Positions 8,492 through 17,815 are shown, counted from the stretch's first letter. The stretch: 64,000 bases of DNA from an uncultured bacterium (GCA_947646655.1 CANSHI010000001.1:1-64000); one strand, 5' to 3'. The notes: generated by a model not told the origin, from the sequence alone. Made by a program: numbers and translations.

Positions 8492-9673
8492 TTATAGGAT
8501 GTCTTCAAACTTTTTATCGTGGGGAGTTATTTTTATTATTTCTTCATTCGCAATTGCAGATTTGAGTAATGGTTCAAAATCAAATAGTTGCTCATATTCT
8601 TCACATTTTTTAATTTCTGGATTAATAACAGGATGGTCGGGTACAAAAATTGTACAACAATCTTCAAATGGCAAGATGCTCGTTTCGTATGTACCTATCT
8701 TTTTAGCTAGACTGATTATTTCAAGCTTATCTAAACAGGCTACTGGACGAATGACAGGTATTTTAACAACTTCATTTATGACATTCATACTCGATAAAGT
8801 TTGGCTTGCAACTTGTCCAATGGACTCGCCATTTATGATAATTTTAGCATTGTTTTTGTGGGCAAGTCGCTCTGAAATGCGATACATCATTCTTCTCATG
8901 ATCGTTATTAAATATTCGTGAGGTATATTTTTGTATATGGCTTCTTGTATTTCTGTAAAGTTTATAACATGAAGTTTAATATAACTCGAGTATGAGGATA
9001 AAGTTTTGGTCAAAGTTTTAACTTTCTCTTTTGCAGCATCACTTGTATGTGGAGGACTTTCAAAGTAGATACCTTCGATTCGAACTCCCCTTTTCATCGC
9101 CAAATATCCAGCAACGGGAGAATCGATTCCACCTGAGAGCATTAAAAGACCTTTTCCTTGAACTCCTACGGGATAGCCACCTAGACTTAGTGTTCCATCG
9201 AAATATATATATGATTTATTAAGTCTAATCTCGACATCGATAAATGTTTCAGGATTATGGACGTCGACTTTAGAATTAGGAACATTTTTAAGTACTACAC
9301 CACCCAAAGTACTACTTATTTCCATACTAGTAAGTGGGTATGTTTTATCACTTCGTTTAGTTCTAATTTTAAACGTCGAAATAGGTTTGTCCACGATTAA
9401 ATTTTTTAAATTATTTTTCAAGTCTTCGATTGCAGTGGTAGTAAATTCATAACCGATTATGATTTCATGAATACCAAATATATATTTTAATCTTTTTTTT
9501 ATTAAATCTAGGTTATCAGAAAAAATGAACATGCGCCCATTGTCATATTCGATCTTGTAGTCTAAATCTTTAAGGGACTCGTCAATATTCTTTTTTAAGG
9601 TTTTAATGAAAAACTTTATATTTCCTTTTTTGGTTGTGAGTTCACCGTATTTAATAATAATTATTTTTTGCAT
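8492..9673 (-). CDS. thiI: tRNA 4-thiouridine synthetase ThiI
   Basis: This 393-residue protein is ThiI, which adenylates tRNA U8 and transfers sulfur to give 4-thiouridine. It has an N-terminal ferredoxin-like and THUMP region (to about residue 165) and then the PP-loop LLMLSGGIDSPVAGYLAMKRG near 176-196. There is no C-terminal rhodanese domain, as in Bacillus ThiI. That form depends on a dedicated cysteine desulfurase, and one is encoded directly upstream with a 4-bp gap. Confidence 0.95.
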   Translation of the reverse strand: MQKIIIIKYGELTTKKGNIKFFIKTLKKNIDESLKDLDYKIEYDNGRMFIFSDNLDLIKKRLKYIFGIHEIIIGYEFTTTAIEDLKNNLKNLIVDKPISTFKIRTKRSDKTYPLTSMEISSTLGGVVLKNVPNSKVDVHNPETFIDVEIRLNKSYIYFDGTLSLGGYPVGVQGKGLLMLSGGIDSPVAGYLAMKRGVRIEGIYFESPPHTSDAAKEKVKTLTKTLSSYSSYIKLHVINFTEIQEAIYKNIPHEYLITIMRRMMYRISERLAHKNNAKIIINGESIGQVASQTLSSMNVINEVVKIPVIRPVACLDKLEIISLAKKIGTYETSILPFEDCCTIFVPDHPVINPEIKKCEEYEQLFDFEPLLKSAIANEEIIKITPHDKKFEDIL

Positions 9674-9677
9674 AATT

Positions 9678-10796
9678 TCACCTAAGTTCTAGGAGTTTAT
9701 TATATACTATATCAAAAGAATATACAAATTTATTTAAGTCGTCAAAACTAGTCAAGTGAGATAGACATATTCGTATACTCGTATCAGCCCTGTTTTCATC
9801 GTTATAAATAGCCATAAGGGTACTAGAACGTTTGCCTTTAGCACAGGCTGTATTACTGCCGACATATATGTCTCTTTTTTCAAGAGAATGAATAAGAGTT
9901 TCTGGTTTAATCGTCATCAAGCTTATATTAAAAATATGAGGTATCGAATAATTGGTTTTGTTAATTTTAATGTTTGGGTATTTAGCTATAGTTGCAGTTA
10001 GTTTATCGTTTAAAAGTTTGACTACAGATTCGTTTTTAGAAACATTTGTAACGGCAAGTCTCAGTGCTTTTGAAAAAGCTACGATTAGAGGTAAACTAGG
10101 CGTTCCACTTCTCAATGTTTCATCACCATGAATAATCGGCTCGAGTCCTATTTTTTCATTTTTGTAAAGCATTCCTATTCCTTTCGGTCCATATATTTTA
10201 TGACCTGAAAAAGAGGCAAGATCGACGTCGTGCAAGTTTACGTTTACTTTGCCGATCGCTTGAGTCATGTCGGAGTGTAAGATAGCAAATTCATTTTGTT
10301 TTTTTATAATTTGTCTCAATGTTTTTAGTGGTTGTCTTACCCCTACTTCACTGTTAACCGCTACGATCGAAACGAGAATGGTTTCGTCAGTTACTTTGTT
10401 TTTTAAGTCTTCGAAGTCTATTAGTCCATCTTCGTTGTTGTCGACATAAGTAATCGTAAAACCTTGAGTAGCAAGATAGTCGCATATCCCATATATCGAC
10501 GGGTGCTCGAGTTTGGATACAACGATGTTTTTACCTCGATTAGAATGTTTAAAAGCGTAGCCAATAATTGCTAGGTTGTTCGCTTCTGTTGCTCCACTTG
10601 TATATATAATTTCATTTGTATTTATATTTAAAATTTCACTTATTTGTTTTGTTGCACTGTTTAATAATTCGTTGGATTTTTGCCCTAGCGAATGCAAAGA
10701 ATTAGGGTTGCCAACATATTCTTTTGTAACTTTTACTAAACTTTCTAATACTTCTTTTGATACAGGAGTAGTTGCAGAATAATCTAGATATATCAT
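9678..10796 (-). CDS. cysteine desulfurase (IscS/NifS-like, NifZ type)
   Basis: This 372-residue fold-type I PLP enzyme takes sulfur from cysteine as a persulfide. The start MIYLDYSATTPVS, the PLP-lysine region SFSGHKIYGPKGIG (near residue 195) and the catalytic Cys in GSNTACAKGKRSS (near 317) are all seen. The short pairing with thiI four bases downstream matches the nifZ-thiI arrangement of Bacilli. Its likely job is therefore sulfur donation for tRNA thiolation rather than bulk Fe-S assembly. Confidence 0.93.
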   Translation of the reverse strand: MIYLDYSATTPVSKEVLESLVKVTKEYVGNPNSLHSLGQKSNELLNSATKQISEILNINTNEIIYTSGATEANNLAIIGYAFKHSNRGKNIVVSKLEHPSIYGICDYLATQGFTITYVDNNEDGLIDFEDLKNKVTDETILVSIVAVNSEVGVRQPLKTLRQIIKKQNEFAILHSDMTQAIGKVNVNLHDVDLASFSGHKIYGPKGIGMLYKNEKIGLEPIIHGDETLRSGTPSLPLIVAFSKALRLAVTNVSKNESVVKLLNDKLTATIAKYPNIKINKTNYSIPHIFNISLMTIKPETLIHSLEKRDIYVGSNTACAKGKRSSTLMAIYNDENRADTSIRICLSHLTSFDDLNKFVYSFDIVYNKLLELR

Positions 10797-10818
10797 TTTT
10801 ACTCACCTACTATTATAG

Positions 10819-10860
10819 TATAACATAAGCAGGGATTTTTTCAAAGAATTTTTGGAATAA
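10819..10860. repeat. dispersed surface-gene flank repeat, copy 1
   Basis: This is an AT-rich block containing TATAACATA and TTTTCAAAGAATTTTTGGA. It resembles 15901-15945 over about 45 bp. Shorter related cores lie at 13962-13983 and 37744-37766. Confidence 0.5.
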
Positions 10861-10913
10861 AAGTAACTTGAACTTCGAATTTTATTTTTAATATCTTTTA
10901 TTTTAATTGAATG

Positions 10914-10937
10914 AAAAAAGTAGCAATTCGCTACTTT
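10914..10937 (-). terminator. terminator downstream of surface gene 11130-13703
   Basis: The perfect stem AAAGTAGC / GCTACTTT is followed by T-rich sequence on the minus strand, about 190 bp past the stop codon. Confidence 0.75.
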
Positions 10938-11129
10938 AAGTGTCGTGAATAAAAGTATTATTTTCTTATAGGAAATAAATTTAAAGTCTTATGTCCTTCT
11001 TTAACTCTATTTTTATAAAATCTTTTATTTGTTCTTATTTCCTCCGTAATCCCCTAAGATAATTTACTTAGTACAGTTCTATAATATACTTTTTTAAAAA
11101 CAAAATCAAATAATTTTGGTATTTAACTT

Positions 11130-13703
11130 TTATTCTAAACGATATGAATCATTCGAATAGCCACTTCCAATCATTGTACTTGCGTATTCTGAACTTAGAT
11201 TGATTACTGGTGCAACTCCTCCTGAAGCTGCAATGCCTTCATGCCATAATGCCCCATTATTATTGACAAGAAAGCCGAAAACATTGTTGCCGCGGAAGTC
11301 GTTAGGTGAAAGTGACCAGTACCAATTACCTTTAAATAAGTAATAAGTATTGTTTGCTGTACCATATTTTCCACTTCCCGCTGCCACTATTTCATCTGCA
11401 GTTATTAGTCCTACCTTTTGTTCTAGACGACCATTTCCTCTAGCAGTGTCATTCATTGTAAAAGCATCATTTTTTTCACTGCATGTAAATTTAGGTTTGG
11501 GGTTGTCTTTAACGTTTATGATTGTCCCATTATTGCCTGTCATTATTCTTTCCATAGCTCCATATCCTGTAATGTTTGTTCCGTATCCTAGTCCTGTATC
11601 ACTTGTCCACAATGTTTCGCTCTTTCCAGGTGTCGTTCTATCATTACAAAATATATTATCACTTACATACTCATCATATCCTTTATCTGCTATGTTTGTT
11701 TTATACCAATTTTCTAATGCTATTTTGATTGGTGAACTGGATGTATTTGTTTGTGCTTCTACTTTACTTGTACTTGCTCCCGTTCCATTTGGGCTAAACA
11801 TGTAGCCAGTATATTTTGCATCATTATAATAAGAATTGAATGACTGATTTATTAATGCCAATCTATCAGTGCTAGCTTCCCCATTTTGATGGGGACTTGT
11901 TCCATCATATATAAGTCGGAGTGAGCCATCACCATTAATTCTTATGATTCTCCAATAGTACCCTGCAAATTTGACATAATTATTATCTACAGACCCTCTA
12001 AAGTAATAACTTGTACCATAATCGTCTTCCATGGCATAGATACCATCATTTTTTGTAGCAGATATTCCAAAGAGAGGATCATCTTCATTTACATTTTTGG
12101 GAACTTTATTATTTTTTATAGCTTTTACTGCATCAGGTACTTTAAATTCTTGCTCTTCAAATCGATATGGATTACCAGATGTTCCATTTCCAACAATTCT
12201 ATCAATATAATCAGCTTTTATATTTATGACCGGTGCAACGCCATTATTGGAATATGATCTATCATTGCTAATACTATAGTAGTCTATGTAAGAATACAAA
12301 AAAGACGTCAAACCAGTTTTATAATCTCCAAAGTAATCTGGAGTCATCGTCCATTGCCAAACTCCTTTATATAAGTAAAATTGTGTATTTGATGGTTTAT
12401 ACCATTCTTGAGAATAGCCACTTCCCGCTAAAACAAATTCATCAAATGAAAGCAATCCAACAGGGTATGTAAGAGCTCCATTTCCCTTATCTGTATCGTT
12501 AACCGTGAATTTATCATTCTTTTGTTCACATTTTATACTGTTGTTGTTATTATTATATCTAGTGCTAAATACGGTAGCATTATTTCCATACCCTAATCCT
12601 GTATTTTTGACAAGTCCTGCATCTAAAGATAAATCATCTGATGTTTTTCTATCATTACAAAATATATTATCTGCAATATAGATGTCATAATTTCTATCGA
12701 CTATATTTGATTTATACCATGCATCAAGTGCTACTTTTATTTCTGAATCTGTTTCATTTCTTTGAGCTTGTTCTTTACTAGTTGATGCTTCCCCATTCAA
12801 TCCCCCATACATATATCCCACATATTTGGCATCATCACTTGTCGTATTCCATTTAGAGTTAAAAGCTACCCGATCAGCATTTACTGTTCCATTAGAATAA
12901 GCCATATTTCCATCATAAACTAGTCTTAAACTGCCATCGCCATTTATCCTAGCAATTCTCCAATAGTACCCAGCAAATTTGACATAATTATTTTCTACAG
13001 CTCCTCTAAAATAGTAACTTATCCCATAGTCATCTTCTATTGAATATAGTCCATCCGCTGTCTCATCAGTCACAGCTGCATCCTTAAAATTAGGACTACC
13101 TACCTTTGGGTTTAATCCTAGTGCATATAATGTATCTAAAGCACGATTCCCTTTCTCAACTAGCTTGAAGTTTGACATAAATATTGCATTAAAATCATTA
13201 GTCTGATCTACATCTTCTAAATAGTTTAAAGTTATAGTTAGATTATAGTAATATTTTTGTTTAGAAGGAATAGCTAACACATTAGATAGTGTCCTAGAAG
13301 TATTTGTTTCACTTTTTGGCACATTTGTCTTTGTCACTATCTCACTGTATTCGCCATCTTCTGTTTCAGAGTAACTTAATGTATATGTAAGAGATCCTAT
13401 TGTATAAGTATTTATTAAATTATCGAAATACATTACTGCTGTGGCATCCAAAGTACCAGTGTTCTCTATTGTAAAAGTTTTAACTATATTACTACCAAAT
13501 TCTAATTCTCCTTTTATACTAGGATTACCATCTTCGAATACTAATGAAAGAGTACCAGTTTCTGCCGAAATATTTTGATTTTTTGTATTACCTAAAATAT
13601 TTATAAAAGAATAAGTACTTGCAAAACCCAAGAAGACCAGTCCACTTATGATTATAACTAAAATAATTCTTTTTTTATTTTTTAGATAATTTAAGTTACT
13701 CAT
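11130..13703 (-). CDS. surface protein: TasA-like domain plus two Trp/Gly-rich lectin-like modules
   Basis: This is an 857-residue secreted protein. The ATG at 13703 lies 11 bases after AAAGGA. Residues 1-35 form a SipW-type signal: a basic start, a hydrophobic helix, then STYSF. A TasA/camelysin-like beta region follows to about 185 (TGTLSLVFEDG, FTIENTGTLDA, LTITLNYLEDVDQT). Two tandem copies of a roughly 300-residue module follow (about 190-530 and 535-855). Each has YYFRG, NNYVKFAGYYWRI, INGDGSLRLVYDG, a CNDR motif, GLGYG, CxxKND, a W-T/S-x-x-P motif and a final GVAPVIN. The module ending resembles C-type-lectin-like/DUF6273-type domains. I infer an adhesin or fibre-associated protein. 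It is the only family member with two modules. Confidence 0.8.
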   Translation of the reverse strand: MSNLNYLKNKKRIILVIIISGLVFLGFASTYSFINILGNTKNQNISAETGTLSLVFEDGNPSIKGELEFGSNIVKTFTIENTGTLDATAVMYFDNLINTYTIGSLTYTLSYSETEDGEYSEIVTKTNVPKSETNTSRTLSNVLAIPSKQKYYYNLTITLNYLEDVDQTNDFNAIFMSNFKLVEKGNRALDTLYALGLNPKVGSPNFKDAAVTDETADGLYSIEDDYGISYYFRGAVENNYVKFAGYYWRIARINGDGSLRLVYDGNMAYSNGTVNADRVAFNSKWNTTSDDAKYVGYMYGGLNGEASTSKEQAQRNETDSEIKVALDAWYKSNIVDRNYDIYIADNIFCNDRKTSDDLSLDAGLVKNTGLGYGNNATVFSTRYNNNNNSIKCEQKNDKFTVNDTDKGNGALTYPVGLLSFDEFVLAGSGYSQEWYKPSNTQFYLYKGVWQWTMTPDYFGDYKTGLTSFLYSYIDYYSISNDRSYSNNGVAPVINIKADYIDRIVGNGTSGNPYRFEEQEFKVPDAVKAIKNNKVPKNVNEDDPLFGISATKNDGIYAMEDDYGTSYYFRGSVDNNYVKFAGYYWRIIRINGDGSLRLIYDGTSPHQNGEASTDRLALINQSFNSYYNDAKYTGYMFSPNGTGASTSKVEAQTNTSSSPIKIALENWYKTNIADKGYDEYVSDNIFCNDRTTPGKSETLWTSDTGLGYGTNITGYGAMERIMTGNNGTIINVKDNPKPKFTCSEKNDAFTMNDTARGNGRLEQKVGLITADEIVAAGSGKYGTANNTYYLFKGNWYWSLSPNDFRGNNVFGFLVNNNGALWHEGIAASGGVAPVINLSSEYASTMIGSGYSNDSYRLE

Positions 13704-13750
13704 AAAAAACAAAGTCCTTTCTGCGCTAGCGTAGTGCTATCTTAATAAAT

Positions 13751-13779
13751 ATTATACCTTTAAAATGTACATTTTTCAA
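13751..13779 (-). promoter_or_regulatory. surface-gene promoter with palindromic spacer
   Basis: TTGAAA (13779-13774), a 17-bp spacer and TATAAT (13756-13751) lie on the minus strand. The perfect 14-bp palindrome AAAATGTACATTTT (13762-13775) spans the spacer and the edge of the -35 box, an operator-like position. Confidence 0.65.
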
Positions 13780-13873
13780 TCAATATTTAATATCTAATTT
13801 TAATATATAAGAAGTTAAGTTTTGCAACCAGAAAGAAGATATTTTCTTCACTCAGTATAACAACTATTACATT

Positions 13874-13901
13874 AAAAAAGAACATTTTCTACAAAATGTC
13901 C
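13874..13901 (-). terminator. terminator downstream of surface gene 14110-15594
   Basis: The stem GACATTTT / AAAATGTTC is followed by six T on the minus strand, about 210 bp past the stop codon. The layout is like that of the neighbouring paralog. Confidence 0.7.
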
Positions 13902-13961
13902 TAAAATATTTTTTATTTAACTATTCTTCTTTCTCTAATAATATAAAACAGCGTTTGGGAG

Positions 13962-13983
13962 TTTTCAAAGGATTTTTTGAAAA
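13962..13983. repeat. dispersed surface-gene flank repeat, core copy 2
   Basis: This is a 22-bp imperfect palindrome: TTTTCAAA, a short centre, TTTGAAAA. Related cores lie near 10838, 15921 and 37744. Confidence 0.45.
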
Positions 13984-14109
13984 TAGGGATAAATATGCTT
14001 AGTCTATTGCTCTTAAAATATAAAGTAAAAGTAGACGTTATATTATCTCGATCTTTATTCTAAATTATTTTAAATAGCTGAAAGCTAGCAAATTTTTTTT
14101 ATAAGAAAA

Positions 14110-15594
14110 TTATTTTAAAATATAAGGTTCTTCTTTTGTTCCTATTCCCGATTTTAATTGTATATCATTACGAAGATAAACAGTAGGAAATATTTTCCTG
14201 TAATAGCTTGTGTTACGACTATCTTCATAACCATATTGGACATCATTTCCATCTCTTAACCTTCCAGATAATGAGATAAATAAGACTCTGTCTTGTGCTG
14301 TTGTTGTTGCAAAAATTGTCCAATAACTGCTTTCTTTACTTAGCCAACTAAGAGTGCGTTTGACACAATTATATCCATTATTATAGCAAGTATTTTCAAT
14401 GTTATAAGCGTAAGTATAAGAATAATCACTAGGGTATATTAAACCGACATTAGATAAAATATTGGTATCATTTTTAGAATATACTAGCGTACCTCTTTCT
14501 CTATTATAATAATCATCTGCTCCTAAATTTTGGTCACTAGAAGAACCAGCTAAATACCATTTAGTTAAAGCAATTTGATCTCTAGCAGTTTTTGATAATC
14601 CTTTAACAGATGTCGTTATAAATGGGTTTTGAGCATTATCTAAGTTTACCCATTTGTAATCAAAAGTCCCCCCTTGTTCAACATAATTTCCATTTAACAT
14701 ATTTTGTATAGAACTTTTTACCCAGTTATTGTTTGTTGTTTTGGTTTCCTTAGCATCCCAGGGGAATCCTCCTATAGGAGTGTCACTCATTATTTTTACT
14801 CTTTGTTCTTTTTTTCCGTTTTCCCCTTCTACTGTAAATACACCAATTATTCTCCAAATTTCATTATTAAATTCGATATAATTTTTTGGTTCATTACCAA
14901 TGTATCTAAAATCAGTTCTTTCTTCATCTGTCCAACCTGTAGTTTGTGAAGTTTCACTATGAGTAAATGTAAAAACTTCTCCTTTATTTCCTAGACTATA
15001 TTCCTTTACATTTTCATCGTTTGCTTTAGAGAGAATAATTTGATTTAAATAGTCTTTACTGTCTTCCTCTAAAAGGAAACGTGTACTGAGTATGGCATTT
15101 AAATCTTGGGTTTGATCGACGTCATTTAAATAGTTGAGAGTTATAGTAAGTTTATAATAGTAAGTTGTTTTTGGTGGAATGGTAAGGTTATCTGCAAGAG
15201 TTTGGGTACTCATTTCTTTGCTTGTAGGTACATTTTTATTTGTAATTAGATCAATATACTCTTCAGTTTCGTTTTCCCTATAGCTAAGTGAATAAGTTAA
15301 AGAACCTTCTAGATAAGTATTTATTAATTCTTCGAAATTTATTTTATTATAAGATGAAATTGTTCCTTTATTTTCTATAACAAATTGTTTTTCTGCACTA
15401 GTACCAAATTCTAAAGATTTATTAAAACCGGGGTCGCCATCACTAAATGTGATTTCTAATGTTCCTGTTTGAACTTTGATCTCTTCTTTTTGGCTTGTAG
15501 CATCAATATTAAAAAAAGAGTATGTTAAAGAAATTAATGTAACAGAAATAGCTATTATAAAGCTACTAATAAGAAATAAGTTTTTTTTATTCAT
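14110..15594 (-). CDS. surface protein: TasA-like domain plus one lectin-like module
   Basis: This is a 494-residue secreted protein. Residues 1-30 form a signal with a hydrophobic helix. A TasA-like region runs to about 185 (TGTLEITFSDGDPGFNKSLEFG, FVIENKGT, LTITLNYLNDVDQT). The C-terminal module belongs to a different subgroup from the gene before it. It has KGEVFTFTH, NYIEFNNEIWRIIGVF, VGLIYPSDYSYTYAY, a Cys pair (near 400 and 408) and a final FPTVYLR. The closest relative in the window is the broken gene at 15966-17579. The start follows TTGAGGTGAATTAA. The upstream region is a copied gpmI end, so this gene may have been placed here by duplication. Confidence 0.8.
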   Translation of the reverse strand: MNKKNLFLISSFIIAISVTLISLTYSFFNIDATSQKEEIKVQTGTLEITFSDGDPGFNKSLEFGTSAEKQFVIENKGTISSYNKINFEELINTYLEGSLTYSLSYRENETEEYIDLITNKNVPTSKEMSTQTLADNLTIPPKTTYYYKLTITLNYLNDVDQTQDLNAILSTRFLLEEDSKDYLNQIILSKANDENVKEYSLGNKGEVFTFTHSETSQTTGWTDEERTDFRYIGNEPKNYIEFNNEIWRIIGVFTVEGENGKKEQRVKIMSDTPIGGFPWDAKETKTTNNNWVKSSIQNMLNGNYVEQGGTFDYKWVNLDNAQNPFITTSVKGLSKTARDQIALTKWYLAGSSSDQNLGADDYYNRERGTLVYSKNDTNILSNVGLIYPSDYSYTYAYNIENTCYNNGYNCVKRTLSWLSKESSYWTIFATTTAQDRVLFISLSGRLRDGNDVQYGYEDSRNTSYYRKIFPTVYLRNDIQLKSGIGTKEEPYILK

Positions 15595-15627
15595 TTAATT
15601 CACCTCAAACTAATCTTTAATTAAATA

Positions 15628-15897
15628 TTAATGTTTAATTAAATTTTTTCCTGTCATGGAAGCGAGTTTAATTAAGCCTAATAAATCGATTATAATTGGT
15701 GCGATATCCGCTAAGACTCCATCATGTAAAGTTAAGTCCTTTTTAGTTATTATAAATGGGACGGGATTTGTCGTATGGCTAGTTACTGGATTGTGAAAGT
15801 TATCCCACATAATATCGCAGTTTCCATGATCAGCAGTAATGATAAGTGTGCCCTTTTTTTCTTCTATTTTTTCATATAATCGCTTTAGACAAGAATT
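15628..15897 (-). pseudogene. duplicated 3' fragment of gpmI
   Basis: About 270 bp match the last 85-90 codons of gpmI (17803-19320). They include LIITADHGNCDIMWDNFHNP and DLTLHDG..ADIAP, with scattered substitutions. Homology stops abruptly at about 15897, so there is no N-terminal part or active-site Ser. It cannot encode a working mutase. It marks an old segmental duplication of gpmI 3' end plus surface gene. Its last codons differ from those of the full gpmI copy. Confidence 0.85.
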
Positions 15898-15900
15898 GTA

Positions 15901-15945
15901 ATATAACATACGGGGGAAGATTTTCAAAGAATTTTTGGATGAAAG
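15901..15945. repeat. dispersed surface-gene flank repeat, copy 3
   Basis: ATAACATA, then TTTTCAAAGAATTTTTGGA, match copy 1 at 10819-10860. The copy sits exactly between the gpmI fragment and the next surface gene, at the duplication junction. Confidence 0.5.
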
Positions 15946-15965
15946 AGCTTTTAAAATTATTTTAT

Positions 15966-17579
15966 TTACTTTATTTGATATGGATTATTACTTGCTCCTG
16001 TGCCTGAAATGAATTCTATATCTGGTCGAAGATAAACACTTGGGCGAACATTATAAGTGCTTGAAATAGTACTACTTAAAACATTACCATTCTTTTCTAT
16101 ACGTACTATTGCATTACTATTTTTTGAACCTGATGTTATGGTCCATTGTATATTAGAATTAAATAACCAGCTATTATTTGCACCGGTTGAATTGTTCGAA
16201 TTACAGTAATAAGCATTTGTATAACAATCATCGTCTACACCATAAGCATACGTATAAATATAATCACTTGGATAAATTAATCCTATGTTAGCACTGGTTT
16301 TGCAACTATGACCTGAATATACAACTGTTCCTCTTTCAAAGCTATAATATTCCCTAGCTCCTAGGCCCGCATTTGTGTTTGTGCCTCCTAAATACCATAT
16401 AACAGGTGCTATTTGATTTTTAGAAATATCAGTTAGTCCAGTTGAAGAATAACTTCCATTTCTATTATAGTAGTCTATGTTTAGGGTCGAGTAAAGACTG
16501 GAATTAGGCCAATTATTTTGTTTATTAGAATCCCAAATTATATTTCCTATCGATGTATTTCTAATAATTTTAATTCTATCTTCCCATTCGTTATTTTCGG
16601 TTTGAACTTTGAAAACTCCTATAATTCTCCATATTTCATCATTAAATTTAACATAATTATTCGGTGTGTTTCCAATGTATCTATAATCTGTTAGGCCTGG
16701 TGTTTGAGAAGTGGTTGGATGTGTAAATGTAAACATCTCTCCTTTATTTCCACTATTATAGTCTGTTATGCTTGAGTCATTGGCTTTAGATATTAGCTTT
16801 TGTGTGGACATTTCTTGCCAAAAGGCATATAGTGTTTGATTATTTCTAATGGTTACTATTGTTTCACAAGTAATTTCTGTGCCTTTTCCAGCTGGTTCAG
16901 TGAACCACCCTCCAAATGTAAATCCCTTTCTAATAGGTACTGGTAAGTCTCAATAAGTTGTATTTTCGATTACTTCTTTAGTTGTATCAGTGTTAATTCC
17001 ATCTTTGAAAGTTATTAGATATTTTGCTAGCCCTTGTTCTAATTTGAAGTGTGTCGAAAAAAAGGCATCTAAATCTGCTGTTTGGTCGATTTCTTCTAGA
17101 TAATTTAATATTATTGTTAGCTTATAATAATATTTTGTTCTTGCTGGAATAACAAGACTGTCTGTTAAAATGTGGGAATTGAAATTTTCACTTCTCGGTA
17201 CATTTTCATTTGTTACTATTTCTTGATATATTCCTTTTTCAGTCTCAGAGTAACTTAGTGTGTATGTCAAAGAGCCTTCTATATAAGTGTTTACTAAATC
17301 TTCAAAGTTTATCTTAGCAAAAGCTTTTAAACTTCCTGTATTCTCTATAGTGAAAGTTTTCTCTGCACTTTCTCCAAAGTTTAATTCTTTATTAAACCCA
17401 TTATTACCGTCACTGAAAGTAAGCGCCATTGTTCCTGTCTCTACTGTTACTTCTTGATTTTTATTTTGGCCTACTTGACCTATGAAATAAGCATATGATC
17501 CGAGGAATCCTACTAACATAAGGGAACATGCTATAATTCCTGTTACTATTCCTTTTTTTATATTTTTATTTTGTTCCAT
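15966..17579 (-). pseudogene. surface protein gene interrupted by an in-frame TGA
   Basis: The two open parts (17579-16950 and 16949-15966) are in the same frame and separated by a single TGA at 16952-16950. Read through, they give a 537-residue protein. It has a SipW-type signal (SYAYFIGQVGQNKN), a TasA-like domain to about 190, and one InlB B-repeat (GFTFGGWFTEP...TLYAFW) at about 210-255. A lectin-like module of the KGEMFTFTH / YVKFNDEIWRIIGVF / GLIYPSDYIYTYAY type follows. The stop replaces the Gly usually found in the TYGD start of the repeat, so GGA to TGA is the simplest cause. The N-terminus and promoter are closest to the gene at 36089-37663. It is translated at most as a 209-residue TasA-like fragment. 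Confidence 0.75.
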
Positions 17580-17614
17580 ATTATTAAATATTCCCTTCAG
17601 TTTATCCTATGTCC

Positions 17615-17644
17615 ATTGTAACACCCCCCCCCTAAGTTTGTCAA
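17615..17644 (-). promoter_or_regulatory. promoter with a poly-G spacer (9 G), candidate phase switch
   Basis: On the minus strand TTGACA (17644-17639) and TACAAT (17620-17615) are separated by 18 bp. The spacer contains an uninterrupted run of nine G (17632-17624). Slippage would change the spacer length. The promoter drives the interrupted surface gene 15966-17579. Confidence 0.7.
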
Positions 17645-17654
17645 GCGATCTCTT

Positions 17655-17815
17655 TTAAAAGCAAATGAAGTGGTAAAGTAGAAGTAGACACGAGGGGGAC
17701 TAAAGTAGACAAGGTATTAAAAAAGTAGATATAACCTCGTGGTTAAGAGATAATAATAAAAAATAAAGGATGTGTTGTTATGTATACACAATACTTAAAG
17801 ATTTAGAAAGTCTGT
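17655..17815 (+). mobile_element. possible insertion-sequence end (remnant)
   Basis: Three iterated motifs (AAAGTAGAAGTAGACAC, AAAGTAGACAAGG, AAAGTAGATATAA) and an inverted CACGAGG/CCTCGTG pair precede a short frame. That frame has a ribosome site and starts ATGTATACACAATAC, then stops after eight codons. Iterated terminal repeats ahead of a transposase start are typical of IS21-like left ends. The segment abuts gpmI and supplies its last few codons. The call is tentative because no transposase body remains. Confidence 0.3.

Larger units (their letters stand above)
10797..11129. other. intergenic region, iscS promoter side and surface-gene 3' flank
   Basis: No full gene was seen. The segment holds a copy of the dispersed surface-gene flank repeat (10819-10860) and a terminator at 10914-10937. 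On the minus strand there is a short open stretch (about 11060-10965) preceded by a strong GGAGG box. It has no ATG and reads like a protein C-terminal remnant ending in LNLFPIRK. I would not call it a gene. Confidence 0.5.
13713..14109. other. intergenic region between two surface genes
   Basis: No gene was seen. It contains the promoter of the upstream surface gene (13751-13779), a terminator (13874-13901) and a dispersed-repeat core (13962-13983). The remainder is AT-rich sequence with no recognisable coding content. Confidence 0.5.

Noticed and set aside
16950-16952. UGA read as glycine (alternative code)
   Set aside because: TGA ends the C39 transporter and the second double-glycine peptide gene in this window, and conserved Gly codons elsewhere are normal. 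A point mutation is simpler.
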